49,424 bases of DNA from a virus. Position 1 is the first letter of the stretch, and every line of letters starts with the position of its first letter. The stretch spans positions 1-49,424 of IMG/VR virus record IMGVR_UViG_3300025652_000008. One strand, written 5' to 3'. Shown in pieces: positions 31,015 through 40,790 of this stretch. Under the pieces are notes generated by a model that did no database searches, was not told where the DNA came from, and saw only the letters and a program-made list of their open reading frames with translations. The position numbers were made by a program, and so were the translations under genes.

Positions 31015-33469
31015 AGATCCGTCAAATCTTACTGATAAAGAAGTTTACTATCCAAACACAGGTGACAATTTCGGTGAGTTTTTAGCTAAAACATTCACGC
31101 CTGATTTTGGTGGGCTTGAGACTGACATTTATTTAAATGGTAAACCGTTTGCTTCAACGTTAGATACTGAATCTATCAATGAAACGATTGATGTTGAAAT
31201 GGCGCATGATGATAGGTTTACTATTATTAATAGGCCTGCAGGTATTGAGATTATAGCTTATGCCGTTATTGCTATTATCGCAATTACAGCTGTTATTCTG
31301 CTTGCTCCAGATATACCTGGAACAGCAGACGCTGCAGGTACATCACCAAACAGCCAGTTAAATGCGGCAACAAATGAATTTAGACCTGGGCAGGCAATCC
31401 CTGAAATATTTGGATCGCCTGTTTCATATCCTGACTTTATTCAGCCATCACATTATTTTTATGAGAATAACTTAAAGATACAGCGTGAGTTATTTTGCAT
31501 TGGAGTTGGTAGCTACGACATAACCGCCGTAAGAACTGGCGAGACATTAATTGATGATATCCCTAGCTCACTATACACAATTTATGATACTGCTGTTGAT
31601 GGCATACCTCCACAATCTCAGCGCATAACCGCACGTGAAACTAACGAAGTTACAAATCAAACATTGCCAGCAAAAAATGATAGTGCTGTTGCTGAAACAT
31701 CGTCAATAACAAGTGATGATGCAGTTACATCTAGCGGAGGGGATACAATAGTAAGAGTTGGTGAACCGCTAATTACAGCGCTATCACTTGAGATTGGTGA
31801 CTTTATTAATATTAAAGTCACTGAGCAAGTTGGGGCTGGTCCTGATAGCGTAATTTTAAATGGAACGTGGCAGATAACTGGAAAGACATCCAGTATGTTA
31901 ACACTTCCTACTGGATTGATTGTTAACACAACTGTTGGCGCATCAACTGCATTTGAAGTGTCAAGGGCTGACTCTGGTGGGGAAGTTGATAACTTTATTG
32001 GTTGGTTTGGCGTGTCTGGTGACGCGGTTAGTGAGGTGTGGTTTCATTTTTCAATGCCTACTGGAATACGCGGTGATGGCGGCGGGGATTTATCAGTAAC
32101 ATTGCGCGGTGAAATACGTGAAGTTGATGAGTTTGGTGTGCCTATTGTTGGTGGTTATACAGCAACCGATTCTGTAACTATTACTGGAAACACTCTTGAC
32201 GCTCAGTTTAGGACATTAAAGTTTGAAGGATTGCCAGTTGGCAGGTATCAAGGTCGCGCACGCAACTCAAGCGACGAGGTTGGAGGAAGTGCATCAGAAA
32301 AAGCAGCGTTTGAACAATTAGTCGGTGTTGAATATCAAGGTACACCGAACTATGGTGATGTGACATTATTATGGGTAGAACGTAAAGCAAGTGATCGCAT
32401 TGTTGGCGGTAGCAAGTCAAAGATTAACGTTGATTTAACTCGTAAGCTTCGAAACTATAACCGTAGCACAGGTAATCTAGAGCTAACAAAGGTTGCTACT
32501 CGAGATTTTGCAGATGCAGTGGCATATACATTAATTATAAAGGCTAATAGACCAGCATCAACAGTTGATCTTGATGATTTATATGCAATAAATGACGCGC
32601 TACCAGCAAACTTGAGGTCATTCGATTTTACATTTGATGATGCAAATGTTGGGCTACGTGAAAGGTTAACTGTTATCTGTAGTGTGGCGCGAACTTTGGC
32701 CTACCAGAATTATCAATTTTGGTCGTTTAATCGCGTTGAGGCTAAAGTATCACACTCAATGTTATTTAACCGTCGTAACACAATCGGAGATTCAACGCAG
32801 ACGTTTCCACAGTGGCTGCCAAGCAATAAAGATTCTATATCGCTAACTTATGTCACAGTTCCTGATAACGTTGAGAGAACGATATACAGACGCTTGCAAG
32901 GCAATGTTATTGTTGATACCGATGAAGGTTTGTACCCTGAAGAAATAACACTTGTTGGATGCCAAAGTGAAGATCAAGCCAACAACCGCGCCGACTATGA
33001 AATTAGGCGTTTACTGTACCAGCGTAATACAGTCGAGTTTCAGACTTACTATTTCGGCCTAACAGCAAGAATAGGTGACCGAGTTCGCTGGTGTGACATG
33101 AACGATCAAGATGTTTTTGGCGGCGAAATTCTAGATGTTTTCGGTGATGAATATTTAACGAGTGAGCCGATTAAGTTTGAAGCTGGCAAAACTTACTACT
33201 TGCAAACCACAAAACAAGACGGCACGATTAGCGGTCTAGTTACTTGTACAGCATTAAGTTATACTACTAAAGGCTTCAAATCCACAGCGTTAAGCGGTGC
33301 TTATACTGCTAATGATGGCGACTTTGAGCTTGGATCTAAATACGTAATTGCGCCAGATGATGAGTTAATTGGCACAGATTACACGCTAAAATCAGTGTCT
33401 AGCAGTGGTGACGGTTTAGTTACAATTTCACTAACAGAATATAACGATAAACTTTTCGAGGAAGATTAA
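30992..33469 (+). CDS. Tail tip protein, TipJ-like, 825 aa
   Basis: The central tail-tip protein that links tube to receptor-binding parts. Near residue 84-105 is a hydrophobic segment (IEIIAYAVIAIIAITAVILL) followed by small-residue and proline-rich sequence, and then RPGQAIPEIFGSPVSYPDF, features of the J family. The rest is beta-rich. Confidence 0.82.
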   Translation: MPIIVRFKDPSNLTDKEVYYPNTGDNFGEFLAKTFTPDFGGLETDIYLNGKPFASTLDTESINETIDVEMAHDDRFTIINRPAGIEIIAYAVIAIIAITAVILLAPDIPGTADAAGTSPNSQLNAATNEFRPGQAIPEIFGSPVSYPDFIQPSHYFYENNLKIQRELFCIGVGSYDITAVRTGETLIDDIPSSLYTIYDTAVDGIPPQSQRITARETNEVTNQTLPAKNDSAVAETSSITSDDAVTSSGGDTIVRVGEPLITALSLEIGDFINIKVTEQVGAGPDSVILNGTWQITGKTSSMLTLPTGLIVNTTVGASTAFEVSRADSGGEVDNFIGWFGVSGDAVSEVWFHFSMPTGIRGDGGGDLSVTLRGEIREVDEFGVPIVGGYTATDSVTITGNTLDAQFRTLKFEGLPVGRYQGRARNSSDEVGGSASEKAAFEQLVGVEYQGTPNYGDVTLLWVERKASDRIVGGSKSKINVDLTRKLRNYNRSTGNLELTKVATRDFADAVAYTLIIKANRPASTVDLDDLYAINDALPANLRSFDFTFDDANVGLRERLTVICSVARTLAYQNYQFWSFNRVEAKVSHSMLFNRRNTIGDSTQTFPQWLPSNKDSISLTYVTVPDNVERTIYRRLQGNVIVDTDEGLYPEEITLVGCQSEDQANNRADYEIRRLLYQRNTVEFQTYYFGLTARIGDRVRWCDMNDQDVFGGEILDVFGDEYLTSEPIKFEAGKTYYLQTTKQDGTISGLVTCTALSYTTKGFKSTALSGAYTANDGDFELGSKYVIAPDDELIGTDYTLKSVSSSGDGLVTISLTEYNDKLFEED

Positions 33470-33471
33470 CA

Positions 33472-35559
33472 ATGGCTGATTATAAAGATCCGCGACCATC
33501 ACCAACAGCATCTGCGGCAGACCCATGCGTCATTTATGATAATGCTGTTTCATTTAATGAAGTGGTTAATGGTGAAACGACTGTCACAACTTACACAGGT
33601 AAAGAGCTATTAACCATATCACAGGCTCTTGATAAGTTTGGCTTTGGTGTTGCGCCATTTACTTTCGCAATTGGCGGGACATTAGATAGTTTAAATTTAC
33701 TTGTATCAAACTCGCCTACAGATGGTTTTTTGTATAAATATGTTGGCGCTGGTTCTGCACCAATTATTGTTACAGCAGGAACAGACCCTACTATTAGCGC
33801 AGATTGGCAGGCATTTGCTGCAACTGGGCATCCATCACTTACAGGAAGAAACCCTGCCGATGGTTCAGCACATAACGCTGATGATATATTGTATGCTCCT
33901 TCAGGGTTTACTGTGGAAGCTGAAATATCAGCATCCAAATTAGTTAACATCGAATTAACAGATCTTACATCAGAGCTTGAATCAATCGTAACTGTTGAAT
34001 CATCAGCAGATATTGCAGCATTAAACAAAAGCTATTTATCATCAATAAGTTCATCACTTGATGGAAAGCACTACAACATATCGTCAACAGTAAACGGTTT
34101 AGAAAATACACCGGATACTATTAAAATGTTAGATGGTCGTTACGCTAACAGAGTAGGCGCGTTTAAAGCTAACCGAATTGGAGTCTTTAAAACTTCTGAC
34201 TCACTTGGTCACAGGGTTGGTGATATTTATTACTCAAAAATATCACAAACAGAAGCAAAGTTGATTACCAGTTTTGAAAAGTATAAGTCATACACTATTG
34301 CAGATACTAATAAAGCTGGTTTAGTTATAGCTTATACTGACTGGGCTAAAGTAAATGACAACACTGGTGATGGTTTTACTTGGGCAACTGCTAAAGCTTC
34401 TATTGCGCAAGCGTTGGCGTTAAACCCAGACATACTATTAATTAGGGGCGGTTTTTATAATAGAGTTAACAGGTTCAACAGCTTTTCTGTCAATAAAAAC
34501 TTAGCTGTTATTGCGGTAGGTGGGCCAGTTATTTGTGGCGTAATAGCGTCAGGTACATGGACAAAAACTGCTGGGCAAACTAATGTTTATCAACTTGACT
34601 ACGCAAGCGGTCTGACCAATGCAACAACTCAATTACACGATACAGTTCAACTTAATGCTCAGGGTGCACCTATCGGCTACACTAACGTTGCAAGTGTAGC
34701 CTTGGTTGACTCAACTCCAGCATCGTTTTATCACACTGGCACAACAACGTATGTCCATGCACTGGATTCTAGAGATTTAATATTTCATGGCGACGAGCTA
34801 AGACTTATGCAGCCTGTAGATAACTCAACAATTACCTTTAATGGAAACTATAAGCTTTATTTTGAGGGTATTGAAAACTGGGGCGGTTCTGGTGTTGGGG
34901 TAACACTAATTAGTAATGGTACAGCATGGGCTAATTCAGTGTTTTACAATAAAAACTGTAAATTTAATGCTGTAAGCGGGGGCGCATCTAACGGATTTAG
35001 CGTAAGAGATATAGGAATCTGCATATCTGAAAACTCAGAGTCCAGTGCGAACAGGCGAGATGGATTCAATTACCACAATTACCTGGCGGGAGCTAGTGGA
35101 GTAAACGGAGTAGCTCCGCACTTTGTGGAGATCAATTGTCAAGCTCACGGAAACGGACTACTAGGTTCCGAGGGTAATAATCAAGGCTCTACAGCTCACG
35201 AAGATTGTGTGGGGTTCCGTATTAATGGTGACTACTCAGGACATGCTGATGGAGGTTGTATCGTAGATATACAAGGCGTAAAAGTCTACAACGTATGCTG
35301 TAAAGCTAAAAATTCGTCAATTGTTGGAATGCTGCTGGCTGCGGATGGATTTGATAGAGGGTCTGGAATTTTACCAGCTACATGGTGGATTGATGGAGCT
35401 TACTGCTCAGGAAACCCATCGATATCAAATGCAGTAGGGGATATATCTCTAGATGGGTTTTACTCAGTTTTGCATATAGAGGATACTGTGACAGAAAAGC
35501 CGCTATCAACAAGAACATTTAGCGACTCAGTGCAACCACCTGATACCGACTTTAGTTAA
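33472..35559 (+). CDS. Tail spike/fibre with beta-helix-type body, 695 aa
   Basis: The likely receptor-binding or depolymerising spike. The N-terminal ~150 residues are the virion-binding part. From about residue 275 there is a DWAKVNDNTGDGFTWATAKA segment, typical of right-handed beta-helix tail spikes, then many short beta repeats and a Cys- and Gly-rich C-terminal region. The last of the tail genes, and a second possible glycan enzyme beside the 17145 product. Confidence 0.72.
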   Translation: MADYKDPRPSPTASAADPCVIYDNAVSFNEVVNGETTVTTYTGKELLTISQALDKFGFGVAPFTFAIGGTLDSLNLLVSNSPTDGFLYKYVGAGSAPIIVTAGTDPTISADWQAFAATGHPSLTGRNPADGSAHNADDILYAPSGFTVEAEISASKLVNIELTDLTSELESIVTVESSADIAALNKSYLSSISSSLDGKHYNISSTVNGLENTPDTIKMLDGRYANRVGAFKANRIGVFKTSDSLGHRVGDIYYSKISQTEAKLITSFEKYKSYTIADTNKAGLVIAYTDWAKVNDNTGDGFTWATAKASIAQALALNPDILLIRGGFYNRVNRFNSFSVNKNLAVIAVGGPVICGVIASGTWTKTAGQTNVYQLDYASGLTNATTQLHDTVQLNAQGAPIGYTNVASVALVDSTPASFYHTGTTTYVHALDSRDLIFHGDELRLMQPVDNSTITFNGNYKLYFEGIENWGGSGVGVTLISNGTAWANSVFYNKNCKFNAVSGGASNGFSVRDIGICISENSESSANRRDGFNYHNYLAGASGVNGVAPHFVEINCQAHGNGLLGSEGNNQGSTAHEDCVGFRINGDYSGHADGGCIVDIQGVKVYNVCCKAKNSSIVGMLLAADGFDRGSGILPATWWIDGAYCSGNPSISNAVGDISLDGFYSVLHIEDTVTEKPLSTRTFSDSVQPPDTDFS

Positions 35560-35726
35560 ATAAATATAGTTGCATATGTAGCAATCAAAAGCGCTAAACA
35601 GATTAAAAATTCTGCTCTGGCGCTTAATCTTGAAAGGCTAAAGCCAATGCCTTTATTGTTATAAGTGTCAGTTCTAGCATCGTAATGAGTAGATAATAAT
35701 GGTGCTTGATTTCGAATATTTTTCAC
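35556..35726 (-). CDS. Small membrane-tailed protein, 56 aa, GTG start
   Basis: Starts MKNIRNQAPLLSTHYDARTD and ends in a membrane segment (FLICLALLIATYATIFI). AAAAGG lies 8-9 bases upstream of the GTG. Its stop overlaps the spike stop head-on. No family recognised. Confidence 0.5.
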   Translation of the reverse strand: MKNIRNQAPLLSTHYDARTDTYNNKGIGFSLSRLSARAEFLICLALLIATYATIFI

Positions 35727-35744
35727 AATATATACCTTTTAATT

Positions 35745-35767
35745 AGCCCTCTTTCGAGGGCTTTTTA
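35745..35767 (+). terminator. Terminator after the tail operon
   Basis: AGCCCTC (35745-35751), loop TTTC, GAGGGCT (35756-35762), then a T-run. It can also form on the minus strand, downstream of the 35772 gene, with a poorer T-run. Confidence 0.8.
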
Positions 35768-35771
35768 TTAA

Positions 35772-36431
35772 CTAAAACTTACCTTCAATAAATTGTTCTT
35801 CTGCTGGCTGATATGCTGCTTGCTCAATTGGCGCAATGTCAGCAGCAGGAGTAAACCCCTTAACCTGCTCATCACTAACACCTAACGAATTAAGAGCATT
35901 CAGTTGACCATCTGTTAACGTACCCTTAGCACTGCATTTAGTAATCACTTGCGCAACGGTATATTTACCAGATGCAATGCTAGCTGCCATTGCGTCAAAG
36001 TTATTGTTGAATACTTCATCAGGATAATAATTTTCCTGCAAAATGTTGATCGTGTGCTGCTTCTTTTTGCCGCGCGTTTCAGATAGCGATAAAATCCAGC
36101 GCTTCTGAATATGTGACAAGTGACTAATACGAACTCCTCCAGACTCTTTTCCAGCCCACTTAACTGTTGGGTCATTGTAAACTGTCATTGAACGGCCAAT
36201 CCACTGGTTGCCATCTTCACCCCATATTGCCACCAATAATTTACGCATTGTTTTACATGGTTCGAATGGTCGGCCATTGTCTCCGCTGTAATTGATTGCA
36301 ATTGGCGAGTCTGCATTTTTACGGTAAACGTTTGTCACAGTGATAGTTAATGGGCCGCCAAGTAAGTCCTCTGCATTCAAGCGGTCAGATTTGGCTAGAA
36401 TTGTGTCGCTTAGGTTTGTAATGTCATTCAT
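35772..36431 (-). CDS. Conserved recombination-associated phage protein, 219 aa
   Basis: Contains LGGPLTITVTNVYRK, PCKTMRKLLVAIWGEDGNQW and GRSMTVYNDPTVKWAG, a pattern conserved in phages beside RecE-type nucleases, then a C-terminal helical domain (~145-195). It could be a single-strand annealing or exonuclease partner; this is inferred from context. Last gene of the minus-strand replication block. Confidence 0.65.
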   Translation of the reverse strand: MNDITNLSDTILAKSDRLNAEDLLGGPLTITVTNVYRKNADSPIAINYSGDNGRPFEPCKTMRKLLVAIWGEDGNQWIGRSMTVYNDPTVKWAGKESGGVRISHLSHIQKRWILSLSETRGKKKQHTINILQENYYPDEVFNNNFDAMAASIASGKYTVAQVITKCSAKGTLTDGQLNALNSLGVSDEQVKGFTPAADIAPIEQAAYQPAEEQFIEGKF

Positions 36432-36433
36432 GG

Positions 36434-37420
36434 TTATTCTTCCTCAACAATTGTCATAGAGTTATCTTCGAACTCATATCGGTTTGCTAAATATGCTGGT
36501 GTTGGCAAGTCAACAAAGCCATTGAAATATGCAGGCCATACGTTTGCATCACTGCTTTTTTTATACTGACTAAGCGCATATTGATATTGATCGCGGCCAA
36601 CTTCGAGTTGTTCATTAGTCAGCCAATACCACTGAGGAATATACGGCTTTGATTTACCTTGAGCTAATAAGGCTGGTCGAAACTCTTTTTTAAACACGGC
36701 TTCTAATACGTCTTTCTGCAATGCCATTTTAAGCCAATAGCCGTTATTGTGCGCGGTATTAGCGAACTTTTCAGGGTTCATATCTGCCGTTGTTTTGTAA
36801 TCAGGTACAGCGCGATCACCCGTAACAATATCTGGACGGATTTTAATGCCATACCAAACATCATCAATCATCACTTCGCAGATGATCGACATTTCAACAC
36901 GACAATCTTTTAATGCAGCTTGCAAGTCGCGGTCATTGAATATCACTTCACGCATTTGCATGATGTTTTGATAGTCATCGTATTTAACAATAGTCTTGCC
37001 AGCAAACTTGCACTCTGATTCAAGTATCATCGACTCAAGCTTTAATACTGTTGGGTATTCGCCAGTTTGCAGCATTTGATAAATCATATCAGAAAATGAT
37101 GCGGTTGATTTAATTGGAACGCCACGCACTTTGAACCAAGCTTTCAATGCTACATCGCTAGTTATAACGCTTTCGTCATTTTTGTTAATATCACACTGAA
37201 ATTCGCGCTCAAATTTTTCAGGCTCAAGTAATGCAGCATGTGACGCAATTCCGAAGTGTAATGCTGGTGATTCTGATTTATCTCCAAATTTCCAGGCCGC
37301 TAAGCAGTCGAAAAATATAGTAACTAATGAAGAACCGCTGATATATTCGTGCGCGTGATAAGCCTCGTTTGATAGCTCATCGGCGTTAAATTTTTGGATG
37401 TTTCTAATTTGTTGAATCAT
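36434..37420 (-). CDS. RecE-like PD-(D/E)XK exonuclease, 328 aa
   Basis: Digests one strand from double-strand ends to start recombination. ALHFGIASHAALLEP (53-67) is the N-terminal motif of RecE C-domain nucleases; the catalytic core is KIRPD (193-197) and DYK (D207, K209). ATG 37420 has AAGGA upstream. It pairs with the protein downstream and is driven from site 4. Confidence 0.82.
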   Translation of the reverse strand: MIQQIRNIQKFNADELSNEAYHAHEYISGSSLVTIFFDCLAAWKFGDKSESPALHFGIASHAALLEPEKFEREFQCDINKNDESVITSDVALKAWFKVRGVPIKSTASFSDMIYQMLQTGEYPTVLKLESMILESECKFAGKTIVKYDDYQNIMQMREVIFNDRDLQAALKDCRVEMSIICEVMIDDVWYGIKIRPDIVTGDRAVPDYKTTADMNPEKFANTAHNNGYWLKMALQKDVLEAVFKKEFRPALLAQGKSKPYIPQWYWLTNEQLEVGRDQYQYALSQYKKSSDANVWPAYFNGFVDLPTPAYLANRYEFEDNSMTIVEEE

Positions 37421-37430
37421 AATTGTTTCC

Positions 37431-37532
37431 TTAGTAATTCTCACCAAAATAATGAGTGTTGTCGGTGTAAGTAGGTTGGCTAGTTTTAGATTTTTTAAAC
37501 TCTGCTTTACGCTTAGATTGATTGGTGTTCAT
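37431..37532 (-). CDS. Very small basic protein, 33 aa
   Basis: MNTNQSKRKAEFKKSKTSQP plus 13 residues (ending HYFGENY). First gene leftward of symmetric site 4, directly before the RecE-like nuclease. Weak ribosome site. May bind DNA or RNA because of its Lys content. Confidence 0.45.
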   Translation of the reverse strand: MNTNQSKRKAEFKKSKTSQPTYTDNTHYFGENY

Positions 37533-37552
37533 AAAAAAATACCTATGCTTGG

Positions 37553-37593
37553 TTGACAGAGGTATTATTGATTAATATCGATATAATTGTCAA
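37553..37593. promoter_or_regulatory. Symmetric TTGACA-N29-TGTCAA site 4
   Basis: TTGACA 37553-37558 and TGTCAA 37588-37593. The right box overlaps the stop codon of the VRR-NUC gene. Both flanking genes run leftward. A rightward promoter here (TTGACA, 17 bp, TATCGA) would make antisense RNA to the VRR-NUC gene. Confidence 0.7.
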
Positions 37594-38009
37594 GCATTAT
37601 TAAGGTAATCTTTTATTGCCTCAAGTGCTGCACGAAAACCATAGGCAACAACGCATTTATATCCGAGTGATTGCTGGCGTATTAGAAAGGCTTTTTGCTC
37701 AGCTTTTAATGATCCAGCATGAGCCTGTTTAAGTTCAACATAAAGCCCGTGGTAATCATTTGTTGGGATTGCTACATGCCAGTCAGGTATGCCTTTTTTT
37801 CTACCTCTACGGTTCAGCAAGTCGCCAAAGTGCTTATTGGCTCTAATCTCGTTAATAACGTGGAACATTGATTCATATTCAACAGGCCAAAGTAATGCGC
37901 AGTGCGAGTTTAGATCTTGCTGCTCTAACGCTTCGTCACGCTTAGGTTGTTTTTCAGCTGGCTTATACGTGATAATGCCAGCGCGGTTTTTTGCGATTAT
38001 TACCTTCAT
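37590..38009 (-). CDS. VRR-NUC domain nuclease, 139 aa
   Basis: A virus-type replication-repair nuclease, likely acting on branched DNA. GIPDWHVAIP (D ~77) and LYVELKQAHAG (E and K of the ExK motif, ~91-95) then KAEQKAFLIRQQSLGYKCVV are family features. It overlaps the nuclease gene upstream by one base. Confidence 0.82.
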   Translation of the reverse strand: MKVIIAKNRAGIITYKPAEKQPKRDEALEQQDLNSHCALLWPVEYESMFHVINEIRANKHFGDLLNRRGRKKGIPDWHVAIPTNDYHGLYVELKQAHAGSLKAEQKAFLIRQQSLGYKCVVAYGFRAALEAIKDYLNNA

Positions 38010-38542
38010 TAAAACGACACCCCATATTCAGACCGCCAAAACCTATAACTGCATTTTCTAGCTATTTGGTATTTTTCGGCATCAGATAATTTATTTTTGT
38101 GAAGTTTGTCAGGCATTTTTAATATTGTTATAAGACCTTTGTCACAAACAGATATTAAACCAGCAAAACTTGGTATGTCATCAATACCTCCTATACCCTC
38201 CTTTATTGCATACCAAAAGTAATTCGCCATCATATTTCCATCTAATAGGGCTTCGTATTTTGGCTTTGTGTATGGGGCGAATTTTAGACCATCTTTTTTC
38301 CAATACCACTCACGCTCAACAGCTTGTCTAAAGTGAACTCTTTTGTTTTTATCGGCAAGCAAGTCTGACCTACTTGCTTTTATTTCTATTTCATCACACA
38401 GTCCGCTTTTCCTTATGAAGAATAAATCCGCCTCGTTATCATGGCTTGTGTAGCAATTCGGCACCCCAATATCGTAGCTAGTGCATAGGTATTTTTTAAA
38501 TCTAAATACCGCCGTTATTAATTCCTTTTCTGTACTGTTCAT
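38009..38542 (-). CDS. Putative PD-(D/E)XK nuclease-fold protein, 177 aa
   Basis: HDNEADLFFIRKSGLCDEIE, followed directly by IKASRSDLL, supplies D and ExK in the right spacing for a restriction-type fold. The helix FRQAVEREWYWKKDG follows. It is the second of three neighbouring nuclease-fold genes. A function in DNA repair or end processing is inferred. Confidence 0.6.
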   Translation of the reverse strand: MNSTEKELITAVFRFKKYLCTSYDIGVPNCYTSHDNEADLFFIRKSGLCDEIEIKASRSDLLADKNKRVHFRQAVEREWYWKKDGLKFAPYTKPKYEALLDGNMMANYFWYAIKEGIGGIDDIPSFAGLISVCDKGLITILKMPDKLHKNKLSDAEKYQIARKCSYRFWRSEYGVSF

Positions 38543-40419
38543 TATTCCGCTACCTTCTTATTACTAACATTAACTATCGATTCACCTTTTGCATTAATTC
38601 GGTGAGTCGCCATTTTTGGTGTGATAAATAAATCTTTATTCTGCATCAGTAACGCTGGCGTCATTTGAAGCAGCTTTTTCCATAATGCTGGCTTTGCATG
38701 TGCTTTTACAAACTTGCTATCCCACACACGTTTCCCGCCTGCCATAATAGCCCAATACTTACATTTTGCTATTTCTTGTTGCCCATCAATGCCGAACGAA
38801 TCAAACCAATATGTAACCTGGATTGCATCACTTCGAGCGCCAATTATTTCCATATCCATTTTTAAAACTGGCTTCCAATCTGCATCGGTATACGCCTTGT
38901 GTGATAAATTAGCGTTAGGATCAATCAAATATTTATTACAGTTACCGCATATTTTAGCTGCAATGTCATTTTTATGGCCGCAACCTTTCTCGATTAGGAT
39001 ATTGTTTAAGCGTAGATCTTCACATGCTCGGAATTTGAACCAATGATCGCAGGTATCACTTTTGCATTTTCTGGCATGAACACCGCATTCAGTGTCACAC
39101 TTAGGGCAATAAATAAAAGCATTATCCTTTTTGTCTTTGGCTTCCATCGCATCATTGAATGTCGGGTTGTTGAACAAATCGGCCATTGCTTCAAGTGTTC
39201 CGCTAAAGTCTAAAACTAAGTGTTCTTCTTTCTTGATACCCGCATCAATCATCCATTGTTTTAATAGTCTGCGTCCACGGCCCAGTAGCTGCTCAAGTAA
39301 AACAATGCTACCTATGCGGCGTAAAATTACCGATGTGTCAATGTAAGGTGAATTAAAGCCAACACTCAGGCAACCCACTTGCAACAAAAACTTAACATCA
39401 CCAACTTTAGCTGCATCAATAATATCTTTTCTTGTTTCGTGCTTGGTGTTTGATAAAACCTCTTTTGATGTAATGATGCCCCAAGGAATATCGCCCAAGA
39501 TGCTTGCGGCTTCCTTGGCGTGTTTTAATCCGCTACAAGTAACAAGAACACCATTTCTATCTTTAGTTAGTTCCATAACATCATGCATGATTGCTTGAGT
39601 AGTGGATAAATCCATTTTGGCTTGCATTCGTTCCATATCTGCTTTTGAATAGTCAGACATGCTATTTTCTTCAAATGTATTGAACTCAGATAAATCATAT
39701 TGATGATCCGTAAAACCAAAAACATCAGGCACAGTGAAGCCGTTTTCCTTTAAAAATTCACGGTCAATAACTGGCTTTAATTCTTCTGACCAGAATGTGC
39801 CAAGTATTGAGCTTGTCTTGCGCCAGGGAGTTCCAGTCACGCCAATAGTTACCATCCTAGGGTTGACATTTTGAAAGTGCTTAATTACGCGGCCATATGC
39901 AGATGTAGAATCATCAATATCTAAATCATCAATTGGGACTCGGTGGCACTCATCAATAAGCAGTACAGTTGGCACATTGCATAGCGTTTTATTAACTATC
40001 GAATTATCAACATTAACAACTTTCTTAGTGTATGGCACAAAGTCACGGTCAAGCACATTTAATACCGTGCCTACGGTCGCGCTAACCACGGTAAAATAAT
40101 TTGATTTAGCCTTAACGTAATCTGAATAATAAGATACCTTAACGTCCATGTCCCACATTTCTTTTCCGTTCTGGTCGCATAACTCACCAACATCAGTAAG
40201 AACCATACAGCGAACGCCAACCTTTTGGCAGTGATCAGCCACAGCCCCCATAATCAAACTTTTACCCGCAGAAACCGAGGCATTAAGAATGGCATTTTTA
40301 ACTAGCTTGCCATTTTTGTGGTTATCCAATTGCTCTCGTATAAACTGCTTAATATTTTGGATAGCCTCCCACTGATACGGGCGAGGCGTCATTGATCCGA
40401 AAGTTGGTATGTCGGTCAT
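38542..40419 (-). CDS. SF2 helicase with C-terminal zinc-binding region, 625 aa
   Basis: An ATP-driven DNA or RNA unwinding enzyme. Motif I SVSAGKS (48-54), motif II DECH (156-159), motif III TGTPWR (195-200), motif VI EQLLGRGRR (376-384). Cys-rich clusters at ~438-457 and 480-494 (CPKC, CGNC) probably bind zinc. It sits in the replication/recombination block between a nuclease and a nucleotidyltransferase-like gene. The start overlaps the preceding gene. Confidence 0.88.
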   Translation of the reverse strand: MTDIPTFGSMTPRPYQWEAIQNIKQFIREQLDNHKNGKLVKNAILNASVSAGKSLIMGAVADHCQKVGVRCMVLTDVGELCDQNGKEMWDMDVKVSYYSDYVKAKSNYFTVVSATVGTVLNVLDRDFVPYTKKVVNVDNSIVNKTLCNVPTVLLIDECHRVPIDDLDIDDSTSAYGRVIKHFQNVNPRMVTIGVTGTPWRKTSSILGTFWSEELKPVIDREFLKENGFTVPDVFGFTDHQYDLSEFNTFEENSMSDYSKADMERMQAKMDLSTTQAIMHDVMELTKDRNGVLVTCSGLKHAKEAASILGDIPWGIITSKEVLSNTKHETRKDIIDAAKVGDVKFLLQVGCLSVGFNSPYIDTSVILRRIGSIVLLEQLLGRGRRLLKQWMIDAGIKKEEHLVLDFSGTLEAMADLFNNPTFNDAMEAKDKKDNAFIYCPKCDTECGVHARKCKSDTCDHWFKFRACEDLRLNNILIEKGCGHKNDIAAKICGNCNKYLIDPNANLSHKAYTDADWKPVLKMDMEIIGARSDAIQVTYWFDSFGIDGQQEIAKCKYWAIMAGGKRVWDSKFVKAHAKPALWKKLLQMTPALLMQNKDLFITPKMATHRINAKGESIVNVSNKKVAE

Positions 40420-40790
40420 AATATTGGAATCCTTGCGTTATGTGCCATGGTGATTGCGCTTACGGCAGCTCTATAATCAACCGTTGGATCATATTCTTCA
40501 TCACCAGGTGATTCAGGAAAGAATATATCAAAATTAACGCCTTTATATTCTGACTTGTATATCCAACCAAACCACACAGGCTTACTAAATCCTGCAAAGT
40601 TAAGCGCTAAAAACAATCCTTGTAAGTCTATTTCTGGAGTTTGCCGAATGCGATAAAATAGAATATCAATATCTTTGCGATCGCCACCTTTGTATAAGCA
40701 GCCACCAGTTAGCGCAACGTGACAGCCATATAAAGGAGCAAAACTTTCAATTAGCGTACATGCTTCAATAGCAAAGTTTAGATCGGCCAT
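40416..40790 (-). CDS. Minimal nucleotidyltransferase-fold protein, 124 aa
   Basis: HVALTGGCLYKGGDRKDIDI shows the GG and the D-x-D (D40, D42) of the nucleotidyltransferase fold, followed by a later acidic strand (VNFDIFFPE) that could supply the third Asp. It would transfer a nucleotide to an unknown target. Linked to the helicase by a 4-bp overlap. Confidence 0.65.
   Translation of the reverse strand: MADLNFAIEACTLIESFAPLYGCHVALTGGCLYKGGDRKDIDILFYRIRQTPEIDLQGLFLALNFAGFSKPVWFGWIYKSEYKGVNFDIFFPESPGDEEYDPTVDYRAAVSAITMAHNARIPIL

Noticed and set aside
33591-34028. 145-aa minus frame in the spike gene
   Set aside because: Antisense shadow in a low-complexity Ser/Ala/Val region.
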